64,000 nucleotides of DNA from JAJVHZ01 sp041395385 (GTDB taxonomy: Bacteria > Pseudomonadota > Gammaproteobacteria > JAJPIJ01), in assembly GCA_041395385.1 (NCBI GenBank), contig JAWLAN010000018.1:1-64000 (forward strand). Reading direction: 5' to 3'. The notes below the pieces were generated by a model. The model saw nothing but the letters and a program-made list of their open reading frames with translations, had not been told where the DNA came from and ran no database searches. Positions 16,848 to 26,119 of this stretch are shown piece by piece (within the stretch, counting starts at the first letter, position 1; each line of letters opens with the position of its first letter). The position numbers were made by a program, and so were the translations under genes.

Positions 16848-17670
16848 GGCCGAGCACACGCGCGGCGGTAGCGCGCGCCCTGTCGAGTTCGGCTACCAGC
16901 TCCTCCAGCGAAGGAATATGGTCATCGCGCTCGATCATGGTCGCGACCGGTCCAAAGCGTCGGATCGCCGCCTCATAGAGATCCCATACCGGGTCCACGA
17001 TCGGATGGTCGTGCGTGTCGACGATGTAATCGGCATGACGGGTGTGACCGGCGAGGTGGATCTGGCGAACGCGTCCGATCGGGACCGAATCGATAAAGGT
17101 TGTCGGCTCAAAGCCGTGATTGAACCCGCTGACGTAGATATTGTTGACGTCCAGGAGGATCTCGCAATCGGCACGCTCCGCGACCTCGCGGAGGAACTCC
17201 CATTCCGTCATTGTGGAGGCTGAGTAGCTCACGTAGCTCGATACGTTTTCCAGTAGGATGCGGCGCCCCAGAAAGTCCTGCACCGCGCCGACGCGCTCCA
17301 CGACGTGCGCCAGCGCTTCCTCCGTGTAGGGCAGCGGCATCAGGTCATGGAGATTGGTGTGCGCCACCCCGGTCCAGCAGAGGTGGTCGGAGATCCACCG
17401 CGGCCGACACCGCTGCGCCAGGGCCTTCAGGCTCTTCAGGTACCGGCGATTGAGCGGGTCGGTGCTGCCTATGGACAGCGAGACGCCGTGCATGACCACC
17501 GGGTATCGCTCCGCGATACGGTCCAGGTAATACAGCGGCTTGCCGCCGCCGACCATGTAATTCTCGGAGAGCACCTCGAACCAGTCGACGTCGTGCTCGC
17601 CGGCGAGCACGGACTCGTAGTGCACGGTGCGCAGACCGAGGCCGAAACCCAAAATGGGGGCTGCTTTCAT
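16831..17670 (-). CDS. DUF692 multinuclear non-heme iron oxidase (MNIO family)
   Basis: 279 residues from ATG 17670. The TIM-barrel MNIO signature is complete: GFGLGLR at the start, WFEVLSENYM, MHGVSLSIGS, SDHLCWTG, LLENVSSYV, LLDVNNIYVSGFNHGF, IHLAGHT and DTHDHPI. These provide the His, Asp, Glu and Asn ligands of the iron cluster. Family members (MbnB, TglH, BufB) oxidise cysteine residues of small peptides. The open frame continues upstream, and an in-frame ATG at 17708 would add 13 residues; the 17670 start matches the family. No precursor-peptide gene lies in the 128 bp before it, which is unusual. Confidence 0.88.
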   Translation of the reverse strand: MKAAPILGFGLGLRTVHYESVLAGEHDVDWFEVLSENYMVGGGKPLYYLDRIAERYPVVMHGVSLSIGSTDPLNRRYLKSLKALAQRCRPRWISDHLCWTGVAHTNLHDLMPLPYTEEALAHVVERVGAVQDFLGRRILLENVSSYVSYSASTMTEWEFLREVAERADCEILLDVNNIYVSGFNHGFEPTTFIDSVPIGRVRQIHLAGHTRHADYIVDTHDHPIVDPVWDLYEAAIRRFGPVATMIERDDHIPSLEELVAELDRARATAARVLGHASAA

Positions 17671-17798
17671 CGACGTAAGGATAACGCAATGGGCTGCACT
17701 ACCGTGCATGGATGCCGCGCGCCCCGCCAAGATTACACTCACCACCCCGATCGCGCCGAGCCGCGAGGTCCGGGACCCCTCGCACCACGCGAACGGCC

Positions 17799-18692
17799 TC
17801 AGGCGGCGAGCACGGCGAGCGTCTCGGCGAGCAAGGCCCCCGCCTCGCCGGTGATGGCGTCCTGATCGTTGACTGCCAGCGTTCCGATAAGCGCCACAGC
17901 CGCCGGGTCGATCTCCGCCGTGGGGTTGGTCGTTTCGCAGAAGCCGGCAATTCCCGAACGGTTCGCCAGCACGTCGGCCACGTGCACGATGGCCGCCTCG
18001 AGCTTTGCCGCCTGGGCCCTGCCGGGTTCGTGGTGCCAGGTGGTCGCTTCGCACAGCGTTTCGGGCAGATTCCAGGTGGCGAGCAGCAACCCTCCCAGCT
18101 CGGCATGCGTGAACCCCAGCACGTCGCTCTCGGCATGGCAGAGCACCTGTTCGTCTCCCTGCGCAGTCAACAGCAGTTCTCCGGCCACCTCCGGCAGACT
18201 GCGATAGAGCACCAAGCTGCCGACATCGTGCAGCAGTCCGGCGATGAACAGTCGCTCCGGGTGCAGGACTCCGCAATGCTTGCCGAGGAGGCGGGCGAGC
18301 AAGGCGGTGTAGATCGAGTGGCGCCAGAACACGTCCATGCTCACCAGCTTGCTCGGCAGGTTGCGGAACGTGCGCACTGCCGAGATCGCAAGGACCATGT
18401 TGTACAACTCGCGCGTGCCGATGACGGTGATGGCGCGGGAGACTGTGTCCACGCGTGTGCGCAGTCCGACCGCCGCGCTGTTGACCAGGCGCAGCAGCTT
18501 GGCGGTGAGGTTCGGGTCGCGCAGGATCACCTCGCCGAGGTCGTGGATGGAGCAATCCGGCGACTGCAGCAGCTCGGTCACCTTGATGCAGATGTCGGGG
18601 GGAGAGACCAGCCCCTGTACGGATGCGACCAGGCCCTGTGCGGTCGGCCGACCGGTCGGTTCCTGGTGCACGGCGACGGATGGGTGTCCCAT
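17799..18692 (-). CDS. HDOD domain protein
   Basis: 297 residues. The HDOD domain (about 22-225) begins with a variant SPPDICIKV-x-x-LL (P-x-L-P-x-V-like) and contains ILRDPNLTAKLLRLVNSAAVG, FWRHSIYTALLARLLG and FIAGLLHDVGSLVLY. The last is the HD-like segment; HDOD proteins lack the full metal-phosphohydrolase set. They act in signalling and regulation, often with c-di-GMP or motility genes. It precedes a DUF1631 gene by 38 bp in the reverse direction of reading (DUF1631 is upstream), so the two may be cotranscribed. Confidence 0.85.
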   Translation of the reverse strand: MGHPSVAVHQEPTGRPTAQGLVASVQGLVSPPDICIKVTELLQSPDCSIHDLGEVILRDPNLTAKLLRLVNSAAVGLRTRVDTVSRAITVIGTRELYNMVLAISAVRTFRNLPSKLVSMDVFWRHSIYTALLARLLGKHCGVLHPERLFIAGLLHDVGSLVLYRSLPEVAGELLLTAQGDEQVLCHAESDVLGFTHAELGGLLLATWNLPETLCEATTWHHEPGRAQAAKLEAAIVHVADVLANRSGIAGFCETTNPTAEIDPAAVALIGTLAVNDQDAITGEAGALLAETLAVLAA

Positions 18693-18730
18693 TTATGAAT
18701 CCTCGTTGGGAAATCGGGGTCTTGTCGACA

Positions 18731-21394
18731 TTAGCGGCGGCGTCCGACCCAGGTTGAGGGGTCGAGCAGTCGGGTGAAGGCGCGATCCAGCAGTGCCGCC
18801 GGTTGCTGCGTAACGTACGCCGTCCCCCGCCGGAAGTCCGTCACCAGTCCGTTGCGCGTCCGATCGGTGAGTCGGCGACCGCTGCGATCGGAGAACACGT
18901 AGGTCTCGGTCTCCGGGGTGTAGTAGGTGTAGCGGCCGGCGATGGTCGTGCCGTCCGGCTGCTTGAACTCCACCCATGTGCCCGGCTCGAGCGACAGCAC
19001 TTGCAGAAGGTGCTCGTCCTCCTGCTGGGCGACCACCGGGTTGCGGGTGTCCCCAAGCGTGAGCTCCTCGAACTCGAGCTCCTGGGTCGCCGCGGCCTTC
19101 GCCTCCTTGCTGGCATCTTGCGCGAACAGGCGATAGAAGGTGTTCGCCGTCATATCCAGTACCGAGCGCTCCTTGCGCGCCGCCTGCCCGGATGGCGGCG
19201 GCAGGTCGGATGCCGGGGGCATTACCTCTGCAAGGTTCACTTCGTCTGACATGGAAAGCCGCTCGCGTAATTTCTCGGCGGCGCTCTGCGCGTTTTCCAG
19301 CAGTTGTACGGCCGACTCCGGTGCCGGTACATGACAGTCGCCGACGGCGGCCGCCCGCACGTTGTCCTCCGGCGAGGACTGAACCGGGCCCTCTTGCCTC
19401 GAGTCCGCGGCGACATCGGTGCCGGCCGCGCTCGTCTCGGGCGCGAGGGCGGCGGCGAGCGGCTCGGTGATCTCACGCGGCGGCGGCTGGGGCGGCGATT
19501 CCGCAGCGATCATTTCCTCCACATCGCCGCTCATCTCGCCCGTGGTGATGTCGAGAACGTTCGGTTCCTCGTTCACCAGAGGCGGCGGATCCTGGGCGGG
19601 CTTGGCGAGGAACTCGGTCAGCACGGGGACTCCAACCTTTGTGGCCCCGATTCCCAGTTCCCCGCGCATTGCCTCGGCATGCGCCTTCTCGAGTTTCGCA
19701 AGAAAGCCACTGCGCGCGACAGCGGGCATCGATATCTGCTCCATCCCCTTTTTCAGATTGGCAAGTAGCTTCGGCAAAAGCCGGCCGAGCTTTTCACGTT
19801 CCTCGCTGCTGCGTTTGGGCAGCGTGCTCCAGACCAGCTCGTCCATGGTTCTGACCGCCGTACGCCAGGCGTCGCTGTCGCCCCCATCGCTGGTGAACTC
19901 GGTGATGAGCAGTCGACGCCAGTGCGTCAGCAGAAAATTGCTCACGACTTCGGGTATGCCGTCCGGGCGCAGCCGCGTGTCGAGCAGATTGCGAACCTGT
20001 TCTTTGGCCTGCTCGAGGCGCGCGCGGCCGTCCAATAACCTGGCCGTGCGCGAGGCGCGAACGGTAGCCTCGCGCTTCAGGTCATCGAAGGCCTTCGTCA
20101 GCGCCTCCACGCTGCGCGTGAAGATGCCGACGTCCTGATCGAAATCCGTCACTATGCGTTGCACGACCTTCTCGACCAGATCGGCGACCTTCGCCTCCAT
20201 GGCGGCGTCGCCGGCGGTTTCGACCGCGGTCTCGGCGATGAGATTGAGCAGACGCCTCGCCGGGTGGGCCTTGCGCGAGAAGAACTCGCGGTCGATGAGC
20301 GCCACCTTGAGGATCGGGATCTGCAGCCGCGCAAGCTTGGCACGTATCCCTTCGGGGACGTTCTTGTCCTCGAGGATGTAATCGAAAAGCATGGCGACGA
20401 TGTCGATGGTCATGTCGCCGGCCGGCCCCATCGCCGGCAACGCCCCGGAGCGCTGCAGATCGATCAGCAGGTGCGCCGCAACACCTGAGGGTTCCACGCC
20501 GCTACCAACGCCATTGCGCTGCAGCTGCGTCAAACTACCCATGACCGCCGTATCGAGCGGGATCAGCGGCACGGTTCCATGCACGGAGTCCGGCTCGCCG
20601 CCGCCACGCAGCAGCTTCTCCAGCATTCCCATGACCTCGGCCTGGGAGGCCTGTGTTGCAGCGCTCCGCCCCGCGCCAGTACCGCCACGCCCGCTGCCGA
20701 TCCGCTGGCGGCGGACCTCGGTCTGGATGGTCGGCAACACGCCCTGCTGGATGAGGTGCTGGTTCACCGCGCCATAGATCCCGGGGATGCCGCTGACGAC
20801 GTAACGGTCGAACAGCTTCAGGACGATGAGCCTGGCCTTGATGTCGACATCCAGGCAGTTAGCGGAATCCCGCGCGGCCTCGGCGATGCACGTGGGACCG
20901 AGCGGGTTGTCCTCGGAGCTCAGTTCCGTAGTCTCGAGCAACACGGCGAGGCGCTTGTTGAGCGCAAAAAGCTCTTCACGACAGGCATTTGCTATCCGCT
21001 CGGCCAGCCCGGCGGTCGTAATGTCCTGCTCCATGGTCGCGTCGTCGAGCAGCGAAAGCTTTGTGGGCATGGCGGCGGCGGCGGCACGCGACCCGCACCC
21101 GCGACGCCGGCGCGCATCAAAACCGTTGCCAAAGCTGTCGACGAACACCGCGTACATCTGGTTGTGCTTTAGCCGCAACTCTCGCATCGCGTCGAAGTAC
21201 AGCGTCTGCTGCGCGTTCGTCTCGGCCTTCTCGGCAAACTCGAAGAGCACGTCGTCGGCTCGTTCGAGCATCTGCCGAAAGACCTCCCCAAGCAGGCGCG
21301 CGGCGCATTCCCTGGCCGATCCAAGGAGCTGCGCGCGCCGCGGCGAGGCAGCGGGCGCTACGGCGTCGCGGTCATTTATCGAGATCACATTCAT
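18731..21394 (-). CDS. DUF1631 family protein
   Basis: 887 residues filling the usual length of the DUF1631 family. No signal peptide or membrane helix is seen. It is mostly helical, with a low-complexity acidic/proline linker (about 625-720) and a small C-terminal beta domain. That domain starts at LSLEPGTWVEFKQPDG and continues with RYTYYTPETETYVFSDRSG, a PilZ-like looking region. The N-terminal half includes FGNGFDARRRRG and LLDDATMEQDI, which are family motifs. Such proteins are often misnamed thymidine phosphorylase; no phosphorylase motif is present. Function is unknown. It lies upstream of the HDOD gene, which hints at a signalling role. Confidence 0.8.
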   Translation of the reverse strand: MNVISINDRDAVAPAASPRRAQLLGSARECAARLLGEVFRQMLERADDVLFEFAEKAETNAQQTLYFDAMRELRLKHNQMYAVFVDSFGNGFDARRRRGCGSRAAAAAMPTKLSLLDDATMEQDITTAGLAERIANACREELFALNKRLAVLLETTELSSEDNPLGPTCIAEAARDSANCLDVDIKARLIVLKLFDRYVVSGIPGIYGAVNQHLIQQGVLPTIQTEVRRQRIGSGRGGTGAGRSAATQASQAEVMGMLEKLLRGGGEPDSVHGTVPLIPLDTAVMGSLTQLQRNGVGSGVEPSGVAAHLLIDLQRSGALPAMGPAGDMTIDIVAMLFDYILEDKNVPEGIRAKLARLQIPILKVALIDREFFSRKAHPARRLLNLIAETAVETAGDAAMEAKVADLVEKVVQRIVTDFDQDVGIFTRSVEALTKAFDDLKREATVRASRTARLLDGRARLEQAKEQVRNLLDTRLRPDGIPEVVSNFLLTHWRRLLITEFTSDGGDSDAWRTAVRTMDELVWSTLPKRSSEEREKLGRLLPKLLANLKKGMEQISMPAVARSGFLAKLEKAHAEAMRGELGIGATKVGVPVLTEFLAKPAQDPPPLVNEEPNVLDITTGEMSGDVEEMIAAESPPQPPPREITEPLAAALAPETSAAGTDVAADSRQEGPVQSSPEDNVRAAAVGDCHVPAPESAVQLLENAQSAAEKLRERLSMSDEVNLAEVMPPASDLPPPSGQAARKERSVLDMTANTFYRLFAQDASKEAKAAATQELEFEELTLGDTRNPVVAQQEDEHLLQVLSLEPGTWVEFKQPDGTTIAGRYTYYTPETETYVFSDRSGRRLTDRTRNGLVTDFRRGTAYVTQQPAALLDRAFTRLLDPSTWVGRRR

Positions 21395-21664
21395 GGTCGC
21401 TGTCGCCTCTGGTTGATGAATCAGGGCACCCGCGCAGGGCGGGTCACGGGAGCCTCGGCCCCTGGGGCCGACGCGTGCGGCGGGAATTGCGGCGCGCGTA
21501 GGCCAGAGTCAGGGTCTACGCTCGGGGAAAGCGGCGTCGAGAGGGGAAACTTTAGTTGGCCGATCCGGGATACGTGACCGGATTCGCGAATGCGCTCAAC
21601 TCATTGACGAGAATGGCGGTGATCGCAGGCAAGGCGCGCCCGTGCGCGCAGCGCAGCGGCCGCT

Positions 21665-22531
21665 TCAGTGGCCGACGATGGGGCCGCTGCCGTTCTCGTT
21701 ATCGATCTTTTCCAGTTCGGCGATGCACTGCGCACCAAGCAGCAGGATGATGGCGGCCGCCTCGAAGCTCAGCAGCAGGACGACGATGGTGGCGGCCGAG
21801 CCATATATGGTGTTGACCATGGAGACGTTGGCGAAATACCAGACGATGGTTCGCCGCACGACCTCCCAGAGCACTGCGGCGATGAGTCCGCCGATCAGCG
21901 CGCGCCGGGGCGAAACCTTGGCCGCCGGCATGATCCAGTAGATCGCCGCGAACAGGACGACCAGTCCCAGGAACCCGCCGTAACTCAATATCTGCGCGGA
22001 GGCGTCGGGAATATTCCATCGGTGCCCGAGCACCTGTACTCCGTGCGCGGCCGCCGTCTCCATGAGCATGGTCGCGCCGGTGATGATGAGCAGACCGCCC
22101 ATCAGCAGGAGGATAAAAAGCAGCGGCAGCAGCGCCGAGACCCAGAAATGCCGCCGCGCGGGGGCGTGGGCGAAGATGATGGCGAAGGATTCCTCGATCG
22201 CGCGAAATGCGAAGGAACTGAAGAACAGCAGCACGATGCCGCCGACGCCACCGATGAGATCGCGGTTCTCCCACAGCGCGCCGACGTCCTCGGCGAATCC
22301 GGCGGCCCCCGGCGCCATCAGATTGAGTTCATCGTTGACTATGGAAACGAGCAAGGTGCGATCGAAGAAGAACGCGGTCAGCGCGAACAGCACGGCGATC
22401 AGCGGCAGCATCGACAGCAGGGCGTTGTAGGCAATCGCGCCGGCGAGCAGCAGGCCCTTGTTGCGGCGAAAGTCGCGCAGTACGCAACGCGTGACCATCC
22501 ATGCCCCGCGCACCCAGCCTGTTATCTGCAT
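21665..22531 (-). CDS. YihY/BrkB family inner-membrane protein
   Basis: 288 residues with about six membrane segments. Family motifs are RNKGLLLAGAIAYNALLSMLPL near the N-terminus (about 24-45) and a late PAAKVSPRRALIGGLIAAVLWE block (about 205-226). The family was once called ribonuclease BN by mistake, and its function is unknown. It lies 15 bp after mgtE on the same strand and is likely cotranscribed. About 270 bp between it and the DUF1631 gene hold no convincing gene. Confidence 0.85.
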   Translation of the reverse strand: MQITGWVRGAWMVTRCVLRDFRRNKGLLLAGAIAYNALLSMLPLIAVLFALTAFFFDRTLLVSIVNDELNLMAPGAAGFAEDVGALWENRDLIGGVGGIVLLFFSSFAFRAIEESFAIIFAHAPARRHFWVSALLPLLFILLLMGGLLIITGATMLMETAAAHGVQVLGHRWNIPDASAQILSYGGFLGLVVLFAAIYWIMPAAKVSPRRALIGGLIAAVLWEVVRRTIVWYFANVSMVNTIYGSAATIVVLLLSFEAAAIILLLGAQCIAELEKIDNENGSGPIVGH

Positions 22532-22546
22532 GCGGGCAAGCCGGTG

Positions 22547-23782
22547 CTAGAGCACGAACAGTTTGGCCAGCGACAGGAAAAGTCCCATGCTGGTGACGTC
22601 GGTGGCGGTCGTGAGAAATATGCTGGAGGCGGTAGCGGGATCCGCGCCGAGGCGCTTCAGGGTCAGGGGGACGAGCACGCCCGTGACTCCGCTCGCCACG
22701 CAGGCGCCGATCATCGCCAGCAGCACGACCAGCGCCAGCCTGAACGGCTCGGAGGCGTCGCTGTGGGTGGCGTAGAAGTACATCGCCACCGCCGCGACGA
22801 TGCCGACCAGCGCGCCGTTCAAAAGGCCGAGCAGGGCCTCTTTCATGACCACCTTGCGCTGCTGGCCGCTGGTGAACTCCCCGAGAGTCAGTCCGCGCAG
22901 GGTGACTGCCAGCGCCTGGCAGCCGGTGTTTCCCGACTGTCCCGCCAGGACCGGCAGGAATGCTGCCAGCACCACCACCTGCGCGATCGTGTCCTCGAAG
23001 GTGCCGACGACGGCCGCGGCGAGAAACGCCGTCACCAGGTTCAGTTGCAGCCACGGATGCCTGAATCGAAGGGAGACCGGCCATGGAGTGGCGAGGCGTT
23101 CCTCTTTCTGCACGCCCACCATTCGGCCCGGCTGGGCGCTGATCTCGAAGGCCTGCTCCTCGAACAGCATGTAGCCCTGCACCACCCCGAGCAGCTTTCC
23201 GTTGCCGTCGCACACGGGATAGGCGGGATAGTGTCGATGCACGACCGCCTTCATGGCCTCGGTGATCGAGGTCTCGGGCTCGAAATAGAACGGATTCTCC
23301 ACCATGATGTGGATCAGCAGGTCGTTGGGGTTGGTGTAGAGCAAATCGCGCATCACGACCACGCCTCGAAGCCTGCCTTCGTCATCGATGACGTAGGCGT
23401 AGGTGAACAACGCCTCCTTGACGAGTTCGCGGATCTTGTCGATCGCCTGGCGTACCGTGACGCCCATGCCGAATACCGCGGCGGCCGGTTCCATCAGGCG
23501 CCCCAGGCTGTCCTCGCCATATCGCTGGTTGACCGTGATCTGGTCGCCGACGGCATCGCGAACGCGCGGGAGCACCAGCTCGCGCCGAGCCTCCGGGAGC
23601 CGCAGCATCACGCGCAGCGCAAAGCTCGGTTGCAGCCGGTTCAAGACCTCGGCGATCGTCTCATCGCTCTCGCTTTCCAGCATCGTGGCGGCGTCGAGCG
23701 GCGCACGTTGCTGCACGGCCGTCGCCAGTTTGCGCATGGCATTGTCTTGATCCGCATCGTTATCGAGCTGTGGTTCGGTCAT
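22547..23782 (-). CDS. mgtE: magnesium transporter MgtE
   Basis: 411 residues. Domain order is MgtE N-domain (about 15-115), paired CBS domains (about 120-240, with YAYVIDDEGRLRGVVVMRDLL and YPVCDGNGKLLGVV), then five membrane helices (about 265-405). The pore helix motif is seen as LPVLAGQSGNTGCQ-x-x-A. MgtE is a Mg2+ channel gated by cytosolic Mg2+ through the CBS domains. The total is a little shorter than the usual 450, mainly at the N-terminus. No riboswitch-like leader was recognised in the 188 bp upstream, though I could not fold it. Confidence 0.88.
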   Translation of the reverse strand: MTEPQLDNDADQDNAMRKLATAVQQRAPLDAATMLESESDETIAEVLNRLQPSFALRVMLRLPEARRELVLPRVRDAVGDQITVNQRYGEDSLGRLMEPAAAVFGMGVTVRQAIDKIRELVKEALFTYAYVIDDEGRLRGVVVMRDLLYTNPNDLLIHIMVENPFYFEPETSITEAMKAVVHRHYPAYPVCDGNGKLLGVVQGYMLFEEQAFEISAQPGRMVGVQKEERLATPWPVSLRFRHPWLQLNLVTAFLAAAVVGTFEDTIAQVVVLAAFLPVLAGQSGNTGCQALAVTLRGLTLGEFTSGQQRKVVMKEALLGLLNGALVGIVAAVAMYFYATHSDASEPFRLALVVLLAMIGACVASGVTGVLVPLTLKRLGADPATASSIFLTTATDVTSMGLFLSLAKLFVL

Positions 23783-23970
23783 GTCGGTATTCTTCAGCCT
23801 TTCTCTGTGCCCTTGCGCAACGGATGCGGCCCCGCCCGTCGGCGATTCGCCGATGCGCGCGTCATTCTAGTCCGATGCGCGCGACCGCCGCACTACCGCG
23901 CCGCCATCGGTGCGCTTGACCGCCTTTCACTGTGGTGTTATCTCAGCAGCATGGGGAGAGGCCTGCTCAG

Positions 23971-25098
23971 ATGAGGCGGACTGCGAAGACGATCCCGATC
24001 ATGGCGATGGTGCTCGCGGTCGCCGCCGTCCAGCCGCTGCGTGCCGACTACTGGTCTGCCGTGGAGGCGTACGAACGCGGTGACTACGGGACTGCGAGGA
24101 AGGAACTCGAGCCCCTGGCGGCCGCGGGCGACGCAAAGTCGCAGGTGCGGCTCGGCCTGATGTATCGCGAGGGTCGTGGTGCGCCGCGGGATGCGAGGAC
24201 CGCCTTCTCCTGGCTGCTCAAGGCCGCCAAGCAGGGGCGTCCCGATGCGCAGTTTCTCGTCGGCACGATGTACCGGCGCGGCGAGGGCACGCCGCAGGAC
24301 GAGCAGGCCGGGGTCGCCTGGCTGCGTCGAGCCGCGGCGCAGGGCAACGCCAAGGCGGCCGAAGCGATTGCGCGCGTCGACGGCGGCGCGCCCGCGCCAG
24401 TCGCGGCGCCGCCCGCGGGGCCTTCGGCCGAGGCGACGGCGCAGGCGGGCTCGAGCGATCCGGACAACGCACGGCGGCGCTCGGAAACCGAGGCAGTCCT
24501 CGCGGCCATGGATCCCCCGGCCACGCCAGCGGAGGTCGCGGCGATCAACAAGGCGGCTGCGCACGGCGTGCGGGTTCGATACGGTTCGCTGTCCGCCGAG
24601 CCTGAGAAGGCGCCGGCAGAGAAGGAGAAGGCGCCCGGGGGCATGCATTTCCAGCCGTCGCGTGCGCCGAGCTCACTGCAGGACGTCATCGCCGGGCAGG
24701 GCGCGCCGCGCGGTCCGCTGGTGGATCTCGATGGCACCCAGGTATCCCGTGGTGGCGACGCTGCAGCGGATGCGGGCACGAAGGTCCCGGTTCCGCCGCC
24801 GGACAGCGTGGCCACCCTGCAACAGCGGGCAACCCAGGGTGACCGCGTCGCGCAACGCCGCCTGGCGGCCGCCTACCTCGACGGCAAGGAGCTGCCGCGC
24901 GACCCGGTGCGGGCGGCGCAGTGGTATCGCAAGGCCGCGTTGCAGGGAGACGCGGAGTCGCAATTCGTGCTCAGCGGGATGTACTATCGCGGCGAGGGCG
25001 TGCCCCGCGACGCGGAGGTGGCCGTGCAGTGGCTGCGGCGAGCCGCCGCCCAGGGGCACGCGGGCGCAAGGGCGAGGTTGGCGCAGACTGCTGACTGA
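23971..25098 (+). CDS. secreted Sel1-repeat protein
   Basis: 375 residues from ATG 23971; an earlier start in the same frame at 23932 lacks support. There is a signal peptide (about 5-26) and then Sel1-like repeats in two groups. The N-terminal group covers about 30-135, with LGLMYREGRGAPRD and VGTMYRRGEGTPQD. The C-terminal group covers about 290-370, with LAAAYLDGKELPRD and LSGMYYRGEGVPRD. The two groups are split by an Ala/Pro-rich linker that is probably disordered. Sel1 repeats are protein-binding solenoids. The protein is probably periplasmic, and its partner is unknown. Confidence 0.8.
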   Translation: MRRTAKTIPIMAMVLAVAAVQPLRADYWSAVEAYERGDYGTARKELEPLAAAGDAKSQVRLGLMYREGRGAPRDARTAFSWLLKAAKQGRPDAQFLVGTMYRRGEGTPQDEQAGVAWLRRAAAQGNAKAAEAIARVDGGAPAPVAAPPAGPSAEATAQAGSSDPDNARRRSETEAVLAAMDPPATPAEVAAINKAAAHGVRVRYGSLSAEPEKAPAEKEKAPGGMHFQPSRAPSSLQDVIAGQGAPRGPLVDLDGTQVSRGGDAAADAGTKVPVPPPDSVATLQQRATQGDRVAQRRLAAAYLDGKELPRDPVRAAQWYRKAALQGDAESQFVLSGMYYRGEGVPRDAEVAVQWLRRAAAQGHAGARARLAQTAD

Positions 25099-25182
25099 TT
25101 CGGGCCACGCGCCGCGGTGGCGATCGTCTTCGCCTGCCGCAGCGGGCGCCCCCGGTAACGGGATTCTGGACTGCACTTCGCC

Positions 25183-26025
25183 ATGTTCGGTCTTTTCTTA
25201 ATCCTCGCCATCGGCGCGGCGCTGATCATCGTCGTGCTCGCGGGTCCGTGGCGCCGCGCGCGGCGGCGGCGCAGGCTCGCCGAGGGCGCGTTTCCCGCGG
25301 AATGGCTGTCGATACTGCGGCTGCACCTGCCCGTGTTCAGCCGGTTGCCCGACGACGTCCTGACGGCCACGCTGGACGCGATGAAGGTGTTCCTGGCCGA
25401 GAAGCGCTTCGTCGGCTGCAACGGTCTGGTCGTGGACGACACCATGCGGGTCATCATCGCGGCGCAGGCATGCCTGCTCGTCGCGCGGCTGGGCGTGCAC
25501 CGCTACGACTCCCTGCACGCGATCCTGCTCTATCCGCACACCTTCGTGGCGGAGCACGAGCACAGCGACGAGGCCGGCGTGCATACCGTCGAGGCCAAGG
25601 AGCTCGGCGGCGAATCGTGGTCGGATGGAAAGGTCGTGCTGTCCTGGCAGGACGTGCGTGAGGGACTGCACGCCGGGGACGATGCCTACAACGTCGTCTA
25701 CCACGAGTTCGCGCACCAGCTCGATCAGGCCGATGGCGCCGGGGACGGCGCGCCGCCGCTATCGACCGAGAGCGACTACGAGCGTTGGGCGGAGGCGCTG
25801 CAGGCCGCTTACGACGAACTGCTCGACGATCTCGAGCGCGGCCGGGCAACGCTGATCCCGCCGGAGGGGGCGGAGAACGAGTCGGAGTTCTTCGCTGTGG
25901 CCACGGAGGTGTTCATGGATCGGGCGCGCGCGCTGCGCGCGCGCCATCCCGCGCTGTACGCGCAACTGCGGTCGTTCTACGGATTGGATCCGGCGGCGTG
26001 GCATCCTGCGTACCCGCCGGCCTGA
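25183..26025 (+). CDS. MtfA-type zinc-dependent peptidase
   Basis: 280 residues. There is one N-terminal membrane helix (about 3-21) followed by an Arg-rich stop-transfer, so the domain faces the cytosol. The M90/MtfA domain contains the zinc site HEFAH (residues 174-178) followed by LDQADGA, and a later E-S-E-F-F-A-V-A-T-E-V-F (about 230-241) that supplies the third ligand. LSWQDVREG just before the zinc site is typical of the family. E. coli MtfA titrates the glucose regulator Mlc; whether this homologue does so is unknown. Confidence 0.86.
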   Translation: MFGLFLILAIGAALIIVVLAGPWRRARRRRRLAEGAFPAEWLSILRLHLPVFSRLPDDVLTATLDAMKVFLAEKRFVGCNGLVVDDTMRVIIAAQACLLVARLGVHRYDSLHAILLYPHTFVAEHEHSDEAGVHTVEAKELGGESWSDGKVVLSWQDVREGLHAGDDAYNVVYHEFAHQLDQADGAGDGAPPLSTESDYERWAEALQAAYDELLDDLERGRATLIPPEGAENESEFFAVATEVFMDRARALRARHPALYAQLRSFYGLDPAAWHPAYPPA

Positions 26026-26119
26026 GCGCGCGTTTCGCATCGGCGCTGCAAGCGGGTAAACTGCGCCCCCCCGTGCGCACCGTGCCGGCCATTCTCAATT
26101 CCACATCGAGCGAGACCTC

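Noticed and set aside
16831..18555. DUF692 frame extended to 574 codons
   Set aside because: The extension is antisense to nothing useful and overlaps the HDOD gene in another frame on the same strand. Family homology begins at 17670.
21668..23974. 768-codon plus-strand open frame opposite yihY and mgtE
   Set aside because: Antisense shadow of two clear membrane protein genes, with biased composition.
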